Origin: Climacteris rufus
Lineage: Eukaryota; Chordata; Aves; Passeriformes; Climacteridae
Length of the DNA stretch: 64,000 nt
NCBI GenBank assembly: GCA_013398175.1
Contig: VZRZ01006844.1
Coordinates: 710,332 to 774,331, forward strand
Reading direction: 5' to 3'
Position numbers and translations under genes: made by a program. The notes beneath the pieces are model-generated. The model had not been told where the DNA came from and did no database searches. It saw only the letters and a list, made by a program, of their open reading frames with translations. Positions 26,784 to 40,000 of this stretch are shown here, piece by piece. How positions within the stretch are numbered: position 1 is the first letter of the stretch; the number at the start of each line of letters is the position of its first letter.

Positions 26784-28057
26784 TCTCTTATTTTAATTAA
26801 GCCATCTACAAATTTTGTTCAGGCATAGCATTTATTTACCTGATTCAGAGATGAGAGCTGGTGCTACCACTGAGATAAGGATCCCATTGTGTCAAACACT
26901 GGCAAAAATTGTAGGTTTAGGTTCTCTCATTATAGATCCAGGGAGACAGCATTTCTCCAATTCACTTTCAGTCAGTTCCTCTTTGGCAGGCTTTTTTGCA
27001 GGTTATCAGGGTGAGAAGCATAGCAATTTAGACATATCATGTTAATCAGATTTAAAAAAAGGTGTAAGAAGTTGTAAAAGTTTGGCTGTTTGTCAGGTTT
27101 GTGAAGTATATTCTTGAGAACAACTAGCACTAATATTTTTTTGTTCTTGATATGTACCAAAATCCTCAGTTTGCGTTTTTGTTTTTAATAAGTTTTCCAT
27201 GGCTTTGCTTGCAAACTATATTAAGCTCAATAACACTGCTATTTTTGTAGTATCTTTGTCTAAAGTACTAGTTTTCCCAGAGCTCACTCACAGAGGCTGT
27301 GCTTTATTCTCAAAAACTAGAAGACGTGTAGTAGATTCAGTCCTGGCCATTTTTCATGTGAAGCCTTATTCAAATGGTAATTGTGAAAGGCTTTGTGGAC
27401 TTTGTTCTCAACTCAAAGAAAAAACTTCAGCTGTGGGCAGCTAGGGTAGGAAAGAATTTCTGGTGAAAGACTTGTAGCAAACTAATTTGGAAGTTACCAC
27501 AGCCACTCAAAAGTTAAAGGTACACCTACAAATCAACTGTGACACCAACCACATTATCAAATAACACTGGAAATTAATACTGTGAATAAAATATATTACA
27601 GTGAAGATCACGCTTGTAGTCCTTTTTTTTCCTCACAAGACACTGTGAAGGAATTCATTATATTTTGAAGAGACCTGTGTGCAAACGGTTGGTTTGCAAT
27701 TATTGATATGCATATATGCTACTTAGCAACTGGTGTATAATTTAAGAGTAAGTCTTGGCTCTTCAGAATCAACCTCCCACACTGGACTATTGGGTGCACA
27801 TTCTTAGTCTTAGGTGATGCAGGACTTTAATTTTGAACTCCTGTTGTGCATAAAGGTACAATTTGGAAAACTCACAGTCCAAGTAAAGATTTTAAGTACT
27901 ACCAAATGTTTCAACTGTTCTGATACTGCATTTTTGATAAGTTTAATTGTATTTATGTAATTTGAATTATTGGTGGCTTTTGTTAAAACTGGGCACTAAT
28001 TTTGGGAGACACTCTAACCCAGAGGCTGGGACATAAACCAGAGCCTGTGTACAAAAC

Positions 28058-28145
28058 AAGTTGCAGTGGGATGAAATGACTTGCCTACATAGGTCACATT
28101 CAGTAGCAAAGGCAAAATCTTGGTTTCTGTTTTCCAGCCCCAATG
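28058..28145 (+). mobile_element. Possible MIR/L2-like ancient SINE fragment
   Basis: The segment 'atgaaatgacttgcctacat' followed by 'aggtcacattcagtagcaaa' resembles the well-known 3' part of MIR-type elements ('gacttgcc' followed closely by 'aggtcaca', then a 'cagtagcaaaggc'-type stretch). The match is short and diverged, and I judged it by eye only. It could be coincidence or another L2-derived tail. Confidence 0.3.
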
Positions 28146-31100
28146 GTGCCATAGACCTCTCACTTTTCAAAGGTTATGTCACTTATTTAAAGTATACTCA
28201 TAAAATAATTTAGTTCATAACTGTGTTACTATTTTGATTGTTTATTTTCTTACTAGTTTACAGTCTTTGTCTGGCACTCACTTCTTTTAGTCATCCCTTC
28301 ACACCCATCCTGAAACTGCAGTCAACTCCCACACACAAATCTCTTTATTTGGAGTTGCAGGGCTCTGCTCAAAGGCAGAGTCAATCTGTGAAAAATTCTT
28401 TGTGGAGAGAGGAATTCATAACACAGCAATATGTCCATATGAATCTGTATTATGATTTATATGTTAGAACTGTGGAGAAGAATATGCAGCAATTTTCATC
28501 ACTTTAGATAGAGTCTGGGAAATCCAGTGTGTATAAGAATACCAATGCAGTAACTAAAACACAAGAGAAAAAAGTAAAAAAAATTAATCATAAATCCTTT
28601 GTTACTTATTTGTCAAATATGGTTTACTGCTAAATACTGATAGCAGTTATTTTTATAATGTGTGTCTCATATAGTGCTGCATCTGTGAAAGAGTAGTAGC
28701 CAACAATTGCCAAGATAATCTAGAGGTGTCATTTAAACATTAAATGATATTAAATTTGCTAAAGAAATATAAAGTGAATTGGTAAAGATGTGGCCTGTGG
28801 GAGGAGAGAAAGGTCAGGATATTCTCTCTTCACTGAGTGATGCACCATCCTAGGAACAAGACTGGAAGTCACATTTATAGTCTGTTTTGCAGAGGAGATT
28901 ACACCTGATATTTTGGCTACACAGGTAACTTGCAAATATTTTGCTATGGCTTCTTTAATTCTGTAGTTAAAGGGGTGCAGCATCCTGAGCTGACACTAAA
29001 AACTGACCTTGTCAACATGGGCTTTGATAGAAACTGAAATTAAACTGTAATAATTCAGCCTTATTCAACTTCTGAAAGTTGCTTTGTGGAGACATAACAG
29101 GGAAGAAGATGCTTGGCTTTCATGCTATTTTAGAAGTCATGCAAATCCACTATGTTCCTGTGTGTTACAAGGGTTTTGAGTTCAGAAATCAGTAACCAAC
29201 CCATGGTTGAAAACATTTTCTTCAAACCCTTCTCTGTTTGTAAAAAAATCATAGTTTTTCTAGTGTGTCTTTTTTTCTTTATTTCTTTTTTTTTAATAAA
29301 TTTTTAATGACAGCCTTAAGTCTTGCCTCTCCTGTGTATTTTGGGGCATGGATAACTAGATAAAACTAAAGCCCACCAGAAAGCAATATAAGGAACCTTA
29401 AATTTAGCCTTAGTGAACAGTATTCCTCAGGAAACCACAAACAAGGTATAGTCCATAGAAGAAAGCTTCCAACAAAGCTAGGCTGTATGCTGAAATAATC
29501 TTTGAACTAGCACCTCTGAAGATACGCAGAGCAACTTTATAGGCAGCAATCTACTGAGCCTTGTCCATGGGGTAATTCTGAGCCTGAGCTAACAACACTG
29601 CAGATAATTTATTTTTCATATATTAGAACAAATGCATTTCTTTTAAATTTCACAGAAGTAAAACTTCCCTGTGAAGGAAGGCACACTATACAGTGTGACA
29701 ATTGCATATTTTAAAGCATATATTTATAGAAATGTCTTTAAGGACCTATCCTTTCCACACACATTCAGACTCATACATACACATTATTTGTATGTTTGCA
29801 TTTGTGCACATATATTATAGATATAGATACAAAATAAAACATATGCATGTATATATATTTGAAGGGGGGAAAGAACTTATGGCAGCTGGCCAGATTTAAT
29901 TTGTCTGCTTGTATTTAGCACTTAAGGGCTTATATACTCAGTTTGCTCAAAAGAGTGAAGAAGTACTCCTTGCTTATGCCTCAAATCAGAAATGCATGAA
30001 GTGCAGCTGCAGAGATAATACATTCTCCCCAAAGGCTTTGGCTGAGCAAATTAGGTGTCAATGGGGTGCCTGTGCAGGCAGTACTCTCTCTAATTAGTCT
30101 CTTGAGCCTAGTTGGTGGCAGGTATAAGATGATCTAATCAATTGGTCTGTGTCTGATGGTACGTGTAAAAATCCTAGCAGGCAGAGCTGTCTCCCACAGG
30201 TCACTCACCTGCACAGCAGGAACGCTCATTTCCATTTTTCATCTCTTCCATCACATGATGCTGACAGTTGGTTTTAAGGAAATTGAATCCAAAAAATATC
30301 TAGTTCATAGGGCATGTAGGTCAAAATAAAATTGCATTATGGGTACTGGTGATCCAATTAATTAATATTTATAGCAACAAGTTGCATGTAGATATTATCT
30401 GAGTGCAAATAGCATTGCTAATGTTTGGTTGGCTTTTTAAAATGACTTCTCTGACAAGGCAGGAATAAAAGGTGTGGAAAAAAAATCACCTGTTAATACT
30501 GTACTTTTTTTTCAGAGAGGATGAACAGTATCTGTGGTGTCTGCATGAGTGGTGGAGGGAGAAGCAGAAAGAGTATTATTGTTGATGATCTTAAACACCT
30601 CCATGTTTCAGCCCATAAAGAAAACAGTACCTCCAGTTGTCAGCTCACATTTTTATTTTAAATCTGGAATACCCTTATAATAATGCTAAATCAGCTGCCA
30701 CATAAATAGACATGCACTCTGAGTGTGCTTTGCATCCTAAAGGCTCTGCAGGAGCACAGCTCCACCCGATGTGATAATTTATACAGAAATTAAAAGTACC
30801 TAGAGAAGAATGCTGATGCTGCCAAAAGGAACATGTATTGAACTGGCATTTTTACAGGAAAGGATGTTCTTTCACTAATTAAAATAAAGAAAAATATTTG
30901 GGATTTAATCACCCTCCTCTGCCTCATGTCTTGAGAGTATGATTAATGTTTAAATTACAAGCTTTCTAGAACCACTGTTACATCAACAGCTACTGCATTC
31001 TGAAGTTGGCGTCTGCTGCTTTTAAGGTGGATTAACACTATCCTGTTCAGGTCTGGGACAAACAGGATGTATGCAGCAAAACATTTCTCTAGGTAACAAA

Positions 31101-31247
31101 CACAGAAATTAGTCTCTTCATGTAGGTCACTTAATATTTCAAGTACATCATTAACTTGCTTGTAGAAAGCTATTAGGTTTAGCAGAGATGTCATGAAAAC
31201 CAGAAGTACCAGGATCTGTGGTGAAAAAAGTTCCATTTTAAGGCAGT

Positions 31248-31302
31248 CTTAAACTTAACTCTTACTTAACTTACTTAACTCTTAAACTTAAACTTAACTC
31301 TT
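31248..31302. repeat. Imperfect TTAACT-type minisatellite
   Basis: The words cttaaacttaact, cttacttaact and cttaacttaactc-like variants recur over about 55 bp. The segment runs straight into a G/T-rich stretch (31311-31370) with TTG and TTTG units. Confidence 0.8.
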
Positions 31303-34300
31303 GTGTTTCAGGGTTTGTTGTTGTTTGTTTGTTTGTCTATTTGGGGTTTGTTGTTTTGCTTTGGTTTTTAAGGAAATATGAAATAACCCTATTTTGCTCT
31401 TGGGAAATCACAAGTTGTAAATATTCCATTTAACAATTTACAGTTTTATAAGCAAAGCTGTGACCAGAGGCCATAAACATAATCTGCCAAGTCACCAGGC
31501 AAAACTTTGATTTGTATGATGAGGAAAATGTATTAAATTCTAAGCAAGGGTATTTCTAAAATATATCTTTAAAAATGCAAACATGGAATACTAAGCTGTC
31601 TGGGAACTGAACGGCAGCACTGTGTAGAGGGCCCTGCCTCAGGTCTTTGTTGTGTGAACAACTGATTTTTCAGTTCAAGAGCCCCACTGAAGAAACAATG
31701 CTTTTTTAATAAAAAGATCGGTTCACACCAGTCTAAAATTTTCTGTTTGTTTTATTTTGGATTTTCTGCTGTGGATAAAGAGACACTCTCCTCTTTCTGC
31801 AGTTTAGGAGAGGTGCCTATTTGATCTAAGTCTCATCTTAAACAAAAACAAATGTGAAGATAAAGGGCACAGTGATTACAGTGCTCCTCTGACAAGTAGC
31901 ATATCTGTTTCTTCCTCAGGACAGGAGAAAGCTGGCACTCCACGAGGGCTCTCTGAGGCAGGGGAAGGGATTTCACCTGTTGACTCCACTTTGAATTGAC
32001 ATTTGGAGAATTAGGGATTCAGATGCAAACATTATCTATTCCTAACCACCACGGTTGTTGTGTCATGTAGGATTTCATACACAGTGGAAACATCTCGGCA
32101 GCCAGAGCTGAGGGTCCAGCCCCAGAACACCCTGGCCACTGGGGCACTGGTGCGAGCAGTGGGTCTGTAATGCAGGCTGGCTTCCCAAACCGGGCAGGCT
32201 GTGCATTTCAACATGTCTGCAGAGAGACTGAGGCCACCATACTGTTCCCTGGTTCCAGTTGTACTGTGTCTCCTAGCTTTCCCAGCCAGAACCATCGGTG
32301 AAATGTGGCATCAAATCACGATCTTCTCCAGTGACTCAATCTAAATCTTGAGCCTGTGCAGAAGGTGGGGGCTGGCGTTGCCCACCATACTTTTACACAG
32401 GCTCACAGCTTCACAGGAAACCAGTTGCAGCCCTGACATGGCAGGATCCAGCAACGCTGGAGCTGGTGGAGTTGTGATCTTAAAACTGTCAGCAGCCTTA
32501 TACTGAGCCAGAGCAGGAAACCTGTAACCTCTGCTACCCTTTCTTAGTCTTCAGTGTTCTGCCTGTGGTCTGCATTGGTGCTGGCAGTAGTTGACAGCGT
32601 GCAGATTTTTTTCCCCATGTGTTATATGGCAGCAGCTCTCATTTTTTTCATTGTCAAAGAATCTTTTAATGTTCTAGGTCTTGATTCTGGAAGTGCTAAG
32701 CTTCTAATGAAGGTATTCCCCATTTCACAAGCTCAGGCCCTGCCCTGGAGAAGGTGTCATCAGCTTTGCCTACAGAGCCAAACATGAAAACAGAAAATGT
32801 GATGTTGTTACTGGGAAATTGTAGCCTAATCCTAGGAGAAGTGTGATGCTTATCTCTTTGAGAAATTGTCCTGAAGTCCACTGATAGAAAAGATCTGTGT
32901 AATTAATTTAATTGCAGTTATTCTCAAATCTGAGCAATCTGATAACTACTGGAAAAGCATCCATCCAGAGGCTTTTCTATCCCTATAATTTTGTTACCTG
33001 TCTCAGATGTCCCTGCTGCTTATGCCAGTCTCTGGAATTCTAGTAATTTGGGCTTAGCCTGAAATCAGGCCAGCTATTCTGGATCTGGGCAGATGTGGCT
33101 TCCAAATTGCAAGCCCACTTTCCACAGCTATAGTGTGGGTGGCAGTGGGGGCAAATGCAAGCTCAGTGTTGGAAGGAGCTCTGGGAGTTTAGCTGCTTCC
33201 TTCCAAGAAGGAGCTCCCAAAAGGACATCCCTAGAAAGTGCTTTTGAAGAAAGGGAAATGTGGAATTTGGGGAATGTTGTCAGTAGTGTTTCTCCACTGA
33301 GCAGTTGTGAATCTATGCACGTTCCCAACATTGCTTTTCTTTTTAAGCTTTTGAAGGTAAACTAAATGCATCAGCTCAAATGTATTCCTTGAAACAAGAC
33401 TTATTGGCATTTCAGCCAAGCTCCTAGACCCTGGGGAATAGACAGTCCACATAAACTCTAGAGGCTTTTAGGAAACAACTCAAGAAGGACTCTAGAGGTG
33501 GTAGACCAAGCTCCAAGAGGGCCCAAGATGCTTAAGAACAGGCTTTTGTTAATCCAGTTCAGGTATCCTGGTGCTTAAAGAACAGAGGAGCTCCCAAGAA
33601 TCACGAGAGGAACCCTGGAAATTACGAAAGTTAAGATGTGTAGAGATAGGGCTGTTTTGTTGAAAGCCACAAGTAAAATGTTGTGCTTGAAACTGCAGTT
33701 CAAAACTGATGCCTTGTTTTTTTCCTGCTTTTGAAATGAGGGCTAGGCTAGATCCACTGGCACCTGCATCCAGTTTGATTTAAATAGTTTTAGGACATGC
33801 TAATACAAACCAGTTCCATGCTCAATTAATATTTCAACATTCTTTTTTAAAGTGATGAAATTCCTACACATCTGACTGTCTTCCTGCAACTGCATTTTAA
33901 AAATGTATCAGGTCTGTAGTTATAGTCTTGGAGAACCTAACTAATATTTTTTCAGAATTTCTCAGAAAGTCTCCCTTTATTACTTGGCATATAATTCTAC
34001 TTGGACATTTATTAAGAGTTAAATATGTTAATTTAAAAATCTCTTCAGTGGCTTCAGTTCCTACAGTTCATACAGCCTTCATTCCACCTTCACCTGGGTC
34101 TTCTTGCAGTTGTTGAATGCTTTGTTTTACTGTCCCAAATTCTCAGCCTGCCTCCTGTTTTGTGTAAACCTCAAAAACATCAGGATACCTTCTTGCAAGT
34201 CCAGCCATTGCTTTGAGCTTCTGCATCAATAGAGTGAAAGACAACATAAGTGAAACTATTGATATAGTGTTTATTTTTGTATTTGAGAGTTTTGAGTTAT

Positions 34301-37020
34301 CTGCCTAAAATAATATGAAATAAAGGTGATGTAAACACAGGACACCAAGGAGTTCCATAACCTGGTTATGTTTGCAGAAATATTTGTAATTCACCCCAGG
34401 GTACCTCAGACAACTCTTGGGAAGGAAACCCGAGGAGACCTTTCCAGAAATTAGTTGCAAGCTTTGTTGTGGAGGAGGTTGCTTGGGACTCCATGAGAAA
34501 GAGGGCAAAAAAAGTTTGTAAACTCCTGAAGCTGTGCCAGCATTTATAGCAACCTTCCTTTGCATTCAGGGGTGTGTGACCACCTTTAGAAGAGCTGAAT
34601 GACTGTTTACGGCTGCCTATGATTTCCATGGAGAATGCCAGTGCTAATGGCACCTCTGAAGATTAGCTCTTGGGGCAGAGACACATGAATATGCATTGAT
34701 ACATCTCACTTAGGCGACCACCCTGAAAACATTGGTGGTTTAAGTTCATTTTCCTGAGGTACCAGTTCTAAACCTGCTTTGGAAGTCTGGCCTTCACTCT
34801 GAGCTGGTGCCTTCATAACTGGCTTTGGACTAACCTATCTTTTACCAAGTAAAAAAACCCAAACATTTTAAAATGCAATTCATGAGGCTTATTATAATTT
34901 ATATTGTTTCCTTACAGGATTAAATTTACCAGGTTGGAGGAGGGAAACAAAAACCTAATGAGGAGGCCGACACCAGGAAGGAACCATGGCCTGTTTCCTT
35001 TCTTTCTCTGTGGTGGATTTCATTCAAAAGAAAATTGAAGCTGGCAAGACCCTGTTTTTCCCTGCAATTTATTTAAAACTTTGCACGCATTTGGATACCT
35101 TGTGATTTCAGAGAACTATGTGAAGATTAAGCTTTTGCTTACTGATACATGGCATGTACTCTTTCAGTCTTTTGTGTTTGATTTTGTTTGATTTTCCACT
35201 GCAGCGCTGCATCTTTGTAAGGATTTTAATGCTTTCACCAGCAATGTCTTAAATACTTTCAGACAACACATTTGGTGTTCACACTTCTTCAGTAACAACT
35301 GTATAAAAAGAGCCAACAGTGGCATAAAGAACTGTGTTTTCTTTGAGGGTTGCGCATAGTTTGCAACCAGTGGGAAGACTATTTCTTCCAGGGCAAGCCC
35401 AACTTGTCTGATCAGGTGACAATTACAGCACCTTGCTACTCTTCCTCAAGTATTGTTGGGTTATTTATTTTTCATTATCCCCTCAGAACATTCATATCCA
35501 TTTTAAAAACATGGCAATAATTGCATGTTTACTTCACTACTCTAAATTTGATTACTCTGCTTAGGCTATGTAGCATGCCAGTTTTCAAAATAGGCCTGTG
35601 AGAAGGACAGAGCAAAAATTACGAGATGTATGCAGCTGACAGATATATAGTGAATTCTTTATGGTTTTATTCCCTTCAAGAATATATCTTTCTTTTATGG
35701 GTCTTGGCTAACATGTCTATGCTATTTCTCAAACTAGTTACTTTTTGGAATATTTTCTTGAAAACAGAGATGATAAAACAAGGCAAATATTAAGGTACAG
35801 AAAAACTGTTGAACATGCCATTAAATCTAGCTGTGTTACTTTGCCACGTACAAAGCAAAATGGAGAATTTTCCTCATCCCAGACTGTTTGCTGTTCCACA
35901 CCAAAGCACCTTTCTAGTTATTTTCCATAGGTATTCTGAGCTGATTGGAAGGCACTACATGATCCTTAGTCTTTAGATAGTTTTTCTGAATGAATCATTT
36001 AAATGCGAACTTTGCAAGAAAATAAGTTGTGTGTGTGATTTTAGAAAAGGAAGCCCCTGCTACATTTTGGTTGGGGAGAGCATTGTGTTCAGGGATGTGA
36101 AAAAACTGCCCTGACTGTTTACAATGCTTTGCATTCAAAGGGCAGGGTATGGTGCAAAAATCACTGTTGAGTTAATAGTCCTGCTTGGACAGAAACACTC
36201 GCTAGGCAATATTATTCTACACATAAATTTGACATCCTTTGCTTGCTGGATGCATTGAATTACATTCTTAGGAAGTGTGGTAATGCTTTGGTTAGCTTTC
36301 AGTGTTTAAAAGGAGGGGAAAAGGATTTGTGCTACTGCCATCTTATTAAACTCCAGCAGTGTTTAATGAGAAAAAGACACCCAATAAGGCAAATCCTTGA
36401 ATGCACAAGTAGCTACAAAAAGTCTCCTAATGAAGTAGGAGAGGAGTCTACACTTTCAAAGAACGGAACCATGGAAATATTCTCAATATTTGCACAGCCA
36501 TTAAAAGACAATTTTCCCCAATGACATCTCTGTTTCAGGATCTGCTAAAAGCCATCTGAAAGCCACTTTCAGTTACAATCCTATTTAGAACTTACTAGTT
36601 TCCTCTCTGTGTTTACAGGGGGAAAAGTGACCACTGAATTTTTGAATTTATCACACACTGAAACTGCCTTAGGCGTGGTTTGTTTGGGTTTCATGTTTCT
36701 TTTTTTTTGTAAGAGAAAAGTCTTTTATACATTATCTTTGCTACTTAAATTGTGTGCAGTTTGATGATTAAAATTAGCTATTTTTAGAAAAAAAAACTTG
36801 CTGCAAAAATCTGAAGAATTTTTGAAAATGTAACAGATTTCGATTAGGAATATAAGGTAGTTTCATAGATGCTTCTACTTGACAGCTTAAATTTGAAGGC
36901 AAGCAATTACACTGCTCAACTAACCATCTGAAGGTTTAATATAGAGAGTAATTCCCCAACTGTTCCCACAAGCCTAGCAAATTACTATCCATAGTGACTC
37001 ATTTACAGTGTTTGCTTAAG

Positions 37021-37047
37021 GTATGTATGTGTGTATGTATGTGTGTG
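37021..37047. repeat. (GTAT)n/(GT)n microsatellite
   Basis: GTAT units alternate with GTGT units over about 27 bp, then decay into 'gaacacagatgtgcgtgtgag'-like sequence. It is an ordinary short microsatellite. Confidence 0.9.
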
Positions 37048-40000
37048 AACACAGATGTGCGTGTGAGATTATCTTCTCTGCCCCATTCCTACTTTTAAGC
37101 AACCACTGAAATAAAGTTGGTCCAAAAATCTTCAAGCTCAATTAATTGCCTGAAGGAAAGTTCATAAATATCTAGGTTTCTAAACAGCAACTGAATCTTC
37201 AGCAGTAATGAGGTTATCTCAGCTACTGATCATTAAGGAGTGACCAGGGTCTCTTACTTCTGCACCTGCTTTCTGGGCACCCTGACTGCCTGTGGTGACT
37301 TGGTTTTGCTACTCTCCCATGGTGACTCTGGGCCCCGGGGGTGTTCTCCTGGCACCAAGGGGACCTAGGCTCAGCAGCATGGTGCTTTTCCCATGAGCAC
37401 TACAAATTAATCTTCTAGAACATCAAATCTACTGGGAAATATCACGTTTTTTTGAGAAAGCAGAAGCTCCTCTGGCCAGAGAACTGACAATTGACAGTAT
37501 GGCCTTATTTCTCCTCTTCTTCCTTCCAGCAGAGCCCTTACCTGCATGGTTAGCCCGACTGACACCCATCAGTTAGGACCCCCTGACAGCTGCCCACCTC
37601 TCCAGCTATTTTCACCACAGCTCTTCTCAGTGTTGCAGAATGGACTGTTTAAACCCCATCAATGCTCTTGAGACAGCTTCAGCAAAGTTTGGTAGTGCTA
37701 CCCTCTTTTTCTCTCATCCTTCCCAAATCAGTTCCCCACAGAATCTTCAGAGACAAGAAGTAGCCCAGCCTCCCAGATGTGCTGTGGGTGCCTGGAACAC
37801 GTTTCCTGTCATCAACAGTCAAAAGTTGGCTTCAGTGACCAACAGTCTCTGGGGCACAGTCCTGGAGAAACTGGGGGACTTGTTTGGAGGCAGTAGCCAG
37901 CAGCAGCATAATTTGCATTTTCCTGCCACTTGGCTGAGCCCCAACAGATCTTTCCAGGTGATACTTGAAAGGATGGGGCTTTGCTGCCAGATGGGAGAGC
38001 GGCCACAGGGCAGCACGTATAGCAAGCAGATAAAAGTGGGAGGGCATGTTCTAACTCTGTGTGGGATCTAATTTATGTGAATGGGGAAGGGAAGATGGTG
38101 ATAAAGATGGTCTGCATGATACAGAGAGTCCTTACAAGTTCAAGTTCACAGAACCTGACTTTACAAGTCAACCAGCTGGAGATGGCTCACTCCTCTATCC
38201 TGCTGGGTTCAGATCAGCTCTCGTCCACACCCAGCAGGCACCACCCCAGACAGGCCACTCCAATAGTTCTGACACTGCATTACTGTACAGTGTCCTAGAT
38301 CAGTTGGGTCCTTTTAATTCTCACTATTGTTTTTACTCAGAATCATAGCTTAGGACAAGTCATCAGTACAACAGTGAAAATTTGATCTGCAGTAGACAGA
38401 GGCACAGGGGATTCTGCTTTCTCTTTGGTGCATAGGGGTTCTGCACTTCAGACTCCCAGGGAGAGAAGGTAAGATAAATAAATGCCCTGTGGGCTGGTGA
38501 GTGCCGTACACCCCTGTGTCAGTGCACACAACCAGATGTGTAGTCAATGCTCTGATATGCTCATATGCAAGATATTCATCTGTGAATATTACTGGGTTTG
38601 TAATCTTTGTTATATAAAAGGTTTAGGCTGTATAGACTGGGGAGCAAAATGCAGATACCCCATATAAACAGAATTAAATTGCATTACTGAGCATAATACT
38701 CTCCCCTATGAGCATCTAGGCGGAGTGACTGTATGTTACTGCCTTGCATTTTTCACATAAGCAAAAAATCTGAAAGTAAAGGATGCACTAATAATTCCCA
38801 TCCCCCAAAATGCATTTCAATGGTGCTACATACAAAATTCCTGCTTGCCAGTTACCATGCGGATTTTTGTATGGTGCACTAAGAGGTGTTCTTTTTTAAA
38901 CAAATAAAAAAGGGGACGGCTGGTACATGAAAACAATGTTAATGTAATTAAATATATATATACTTCAGAAGAACAGCATAGTAAGCAGTACAGTAAAATA
39001 AATGTTGCATTATTTGTTACACCTTGTAATTTGTCTGTATTATGAAAGATGTAATGGTTTGTCAGCTGTAACTGTTGTTTTCTTGTAACATCATATTGAA
39101 TAAAGTGTAGCAAAATCTCTCTTCTCCTGTGTATATGTGATTCAGCCATAACCCAAGGAATAAAGCCTTTCTTTTCCTTTTTGTTTTCCAAAAACTGAAC
39201 AAGGAAATGGTTGTAAACAAGAGATTTTTAAGGAATGAAAAGTGCTTGGACGCAGGCAGGCACTAGACAGTAATGAGTTGAAAAGATTAGGCACTGATTC
39301 AGTCAAACACGAGCTTCATCAAAACTACAAGGCAGTGCTGACTGCACAGGGCAAGATTCTTCGCATTTGTGTCTGTAATAGTAAGTTAATTATTTGGTAT
39401 CTCTTTCCATTTTGTTATATATGTGACAAACGCCCTATTTACATTACGCTGGAATTTAAGTGTAGAAAAGCCAGTATTCTGAAAAAAAAAAAAATAAACA
39501 ACAGGTATTCCAACTTCTCTTGAAGTAGAAAACTGGTAATTCTGGTAGAAAATCAGGCAAAACATACAATATGCCTTTTTCACAATTTTGATGTGGAAGT
39601 GTGATTTATCCTTGTTTATACTTTGTTACTTATTTCAATCAGAGAGCATATGCTGCCTTGTCTCTTAATCTGTTTATTTGTGCATCATAGCATTAGATAA
39701 GCAAGTGCTGGCTCATACTCTATAAAATCAATATTTGTGTTCAGTATTTTCTTCTCCTTTCCATTGCTTCTAGCTTTTTTTGATACCAACATCTTGCTAG
39801 GACCTATTTTTAGACAATGAATGCTAAATCAATGCAGCTTGCACAGACTTCGTTAGAATATTTGCCTGAAATGTCAGAATATGCTGTTCTAGCAAACACA
39901 AGAGTCTACAGGAGTCATTTTGATCTGGGATGGGCGATGGCCGGACAGCAAGTGCTTGTACTGTGTAGGCTGATGGGGCAGCCACTAGCTTAAATATGGA

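Larger units (their letters stand above)
26784..37020. other. Noncoding DNA, no gene seen
   Basis: Open frames are at most 95 codons, with no domain. AT-rich alternating tracts occur around 29750-29860. The part from 32030 to 32480 is richer in GC and carries an 87-codon minus-strand frame (32032-32295) that matches nothing I know. A short minisatellite at 31248-31302 and a weak MIR-like fragment near 28.1 kb are listed separately. Confidence 0.66.

Noticed and set aside
37640..38071. 143-codon plus-strand open frame
   Set aside because: Three minus-strand frames are also open over the same DNA, showing stop-poor sequence. There are no splice-site support, domain or family resemblance.
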